Assembly (NCBI RefSeq): GCF_003664035.1
Contig: NZ_RCCK01000001.1
Location: forward strand, 1-34,778
Length of the DNA: 34,778 nucleotides
Origin: Pedobacter alluvionis
GTDB taxonomy: Bacteria; Bacteroidota; Bacteroidia; Sphingobacteriales; Sphingobacteriaceae
Reading direction: 5' to 3'
In this document: piece by piece, positions 33,582-34,778 of the stretch
Numbering within the stretch: the stretch's first letter is position 1
Layout of the letters: each line of letters starts with the position of its first letter
The notes under the pieces: generated by a model
Database searches by the model: none
What the model saw: the letters and a program-made list of their open reading frames with translations, nothing else
Told to the model about the DNA's origin: nothing
Position numbers and translations under genes: made by a program

Positions 33582-34280
33582 TTAAGTTTGTAATTTTCTA
33601 AGAACATATTCCTTATAATTAGGCCCAATGGAAATGCTTTTTCCAGCAATTATAATGTCATTTGAGGTAAAGGAAGCAATCTTATTAATGTTAATAATAA
33701 ATGAACGATGAATCCGGAGTAAAGGTAACGCTACGATATCCGGTTCTAAATCGCTGATTTTGTACTTTATAGTGATAGAGCTATGATCGAAAACGACAAC
33801 TATATTATCCTTAAGGCTTTCGATATACAGAATATCATCGGTATTCAACCTGTGGTTTCTTAACCCGGATTTTAGAAAAAGGTACCGCTTTTGCGCTGCT
33901 ATTAAGGCGACAGTTTTATCGGGCTTAACTGACCGTAAATACCGGTCGATGGCTTTGAAAAACCGCTCAAATATGATAGGTTTGAGAAGATAATCGATGA
34001 TGTCAAGATCGTAGCCATCTATAGCAAATTCGCGGTATGCAGTGGTAATTATCACGGCGGGCGGATCTTTTAAGCTTTTTAAAAAATCGATACCTGTTAT
34101 CTGAGGCATTTTAATGTCCAGGAACATCAGGTCTATATGAACAGTCCTTAAAATCTCCATTGCCTTTACTGCAGTCGAGCAGGTAGCCGCAACTTCGAAG
34201 GCATCCAGTTGAGCGATGTGATTTTGAATCAGTTTAATAGCAAGTGGTTCGTCATCCACTAAAAGACATTTTATTTTCAT
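33582..34280 (-). CDS. LytTR-family response regulator
   Basis: This 232-residue protein has a receiver domain (1-120) with acidic pocket Asp9/Asp10 and phospho-acceptor Asp55 in LMFLDIKMP. The C-terminal LytTR DNA-binding domain (about 130-230) has the typical LYIESLKDNIVVVF and LLRIHRSFIININKI. LytTR regulators bind imperfect direct repeats and are normally paired with LytS/YehU-type kinases. The truncated kinase gene lies 18 bases upstream on the same strand. Because that kinase is broken, this regulator may now be unregulated or served by another kinase. Confidence 0.95.
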   Translation of the reverse strand: MKIKCLLVDDEPLAIKLIQNHIAQLDAFEVAATCSTAVKAMEILRTVHIDLMFLDIKMPQITGIDFLKSLKDPPAVIITTAYREFAIDGYDLDIIDYLLKPIIFERFFKAIDRYLRSVKPDKTVALIAAQKRYLFLKSGLRNHRLNTDDILYIESLKDNIVVVFDHSSITIKYKISDLEPDIVALPLLRIHRSFIININKIASFTSNDIIIAGKSISIGPNYKEYVLRKLQT

Positions 34281-34298
34281 AAAGCGAAGTTAACTTTG

Positions 34299-34682
34299 TT
34301 AAGTATTTTCCAGATCAATTTCCAGTTGCACTTCAAAAGTGTTTTCAACTCTTTTGACGATGAGTTCATATCTCGATGGATAGATTAGTTCCAGTTGCCG
34401 CGTAATATTACCCAATCCTATGCCGCTACCGCCGGTTTCAGTATCTTCCTCTATGCAACTGTTGTTAACCGTAAAGCTCAGATGACCATTTCGCATATGG
34501 AGCGTGATCGTGATAAAAGAATTACCGGCATCCTCGCTGGCACCATGTTTAAACGCATTTTCAATGAAAGATAGTAAAATCAGTGGTGCGATAGCTGCCT
34601 GATTGTCGGTTACATACTCAAAACTAATCTGCAACCGCTCATCATACCTAAGTTTTTCCAATTCAAGATAATTCTCAATCAA
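34299..34682 (-). pseudogene. 5'-truncated LytS/YehU-type sensor kinase
   Basis: Only the C-terminal ATP-binding part remains. It starts at the usual IENYLELEKLRYDERL motif and keeps the N-box PLILLSFIENAFKHG, then GSGIGLGNITRQLELIYP. The membrane helices and the phospho-accepting His_kinase motif are missing. Upstream in frame, sequence continues through the hairpin repeat to TGA at 34721-34719, with no good start. The only available start is TTG at 34682. The break falls near 34690, where the repeat begins. Sensor function is almost certainly lost. Confidence 0.85.
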
Positions 34683-34689
34683 TTTTATT

Positions 34690-34778
34690 CCGAGAATACC
34701 TCGAGGCTTGCCTCGGGGTCAAAGCGGAAAGTTTGAAAACGAAGAGTTTTCAAATACATTTGCATTGTGGATGAACAT
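34690..34778. repeat. Two-hairpin repeat interrupting the kinase gene (continues past the edge)
   Basis: The first hairpin (34699-34718) is the one also found at 64-83. The second has perfect arms TTTGAAAAC (34732-34740) and GTTTTCAAA (34746-34754) with a 5-base loop. On the minus strand an ATG at the window edge opens a 19-codon frame (MFIHNANVFE..) ending in TGA at 34721-34719. This looks like one end of a dispersed element inserted in the kinase gene. Confidence 0.6.

Noticed and set aside
60..34719. Reading the whole window as one composite transposon flanked by the 25-base repeats
   Set aside because: No transposase is present, the left copy is explained as a terminator, and the hairpin is probably a multi-copy dispersed sequence.

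Overview
The window looks like the chromosome of a Bacteroidetes bacterium, most probably a Sphingobacteriaceae member close to Pedobacter or Mucilaginibacter. The reasons are AT-rich DNA, start codons without clear Shine-Dalgarno sites, promoter boxes of the TAnnTTTG type, and the protein families: TPR-HisKA_2 sensor kinases, LytTR regulators, GAF/PAS hybrid kinases, DUF4369-like TlpA proteins, RidA, BatD-like proteins and GG-leader peptides. This placement is inferred from family resemblance only. No rRNA, tRNA, CRISPR array or intact transposase was seen.

Layout. 1-2.3 kb: the tail of an unidentified gene with a terminator hairpin, a polytopic membrane protein and a small membrane protein. 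2.3-5.9 kb: a TPR sensor kinase and an AraC regulator. 5.9-6.4 kb: a probable interspersed repeat. 6.4-10.5 kb: a minus-strand cluster with a HExxH metalloprotease-like protein, a lipoprotein RidA, two alpha/beta hydrolases and Dps, followed by a decayed second dps. 11.4-15.5 kb: a sigma-54-type regulator, a condensation-superfamily acyltransferase and a CoA-binding protein. 16.3-22.1 kb: a 1301-residue hybrid kinase diverging from a PAS kinase. 22.3-23.8 kb: a Crp-like regulator and a sterol-desaturase-family hydroxylase. 24.5-27.5 kb: an operon of a C39-like/VKOR/thioredoxin fusion, a six-cysteine GG-leader peptide and a TlpA protein. 27.8-28.6 kb: a methyltransferase. 29.1-32.7 kb: very AT-rich orphan genes separated by a related 110-140 bp intergenic repeat. 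32.7-33.5 kb: a frameshifted excisionase-like fragment. 33.6-34.7 kb: a LytTR regulator and a sensor kinase cut off by a hairpin repeat.

How the genes may work together. Both hydrolases, dps and the condensation-family gene have the same direct-repeat operator upstream (half-sites 19 bp apart), which suggests one regulon, possibly for oxidative or cell-surface stress. The GG-leader operon looks like a dedicated route for an exported disulfide-rich peptide: precursor, periplasmic oxidation module and periplasmic thiol-disulfide protein, but no exporter in the window. The stretch from about 16.1 to 33.5 kb is bracketed by a shared sequence, with an excisionase remnant just inside the right copy and a gene-cassette-like array next to it. 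It may be a decayed integrative element or an accessory-gene hotspot. The strongest candidates for something undescribed are the peptide operon, the cassette-like repeat array and the four-site operator.
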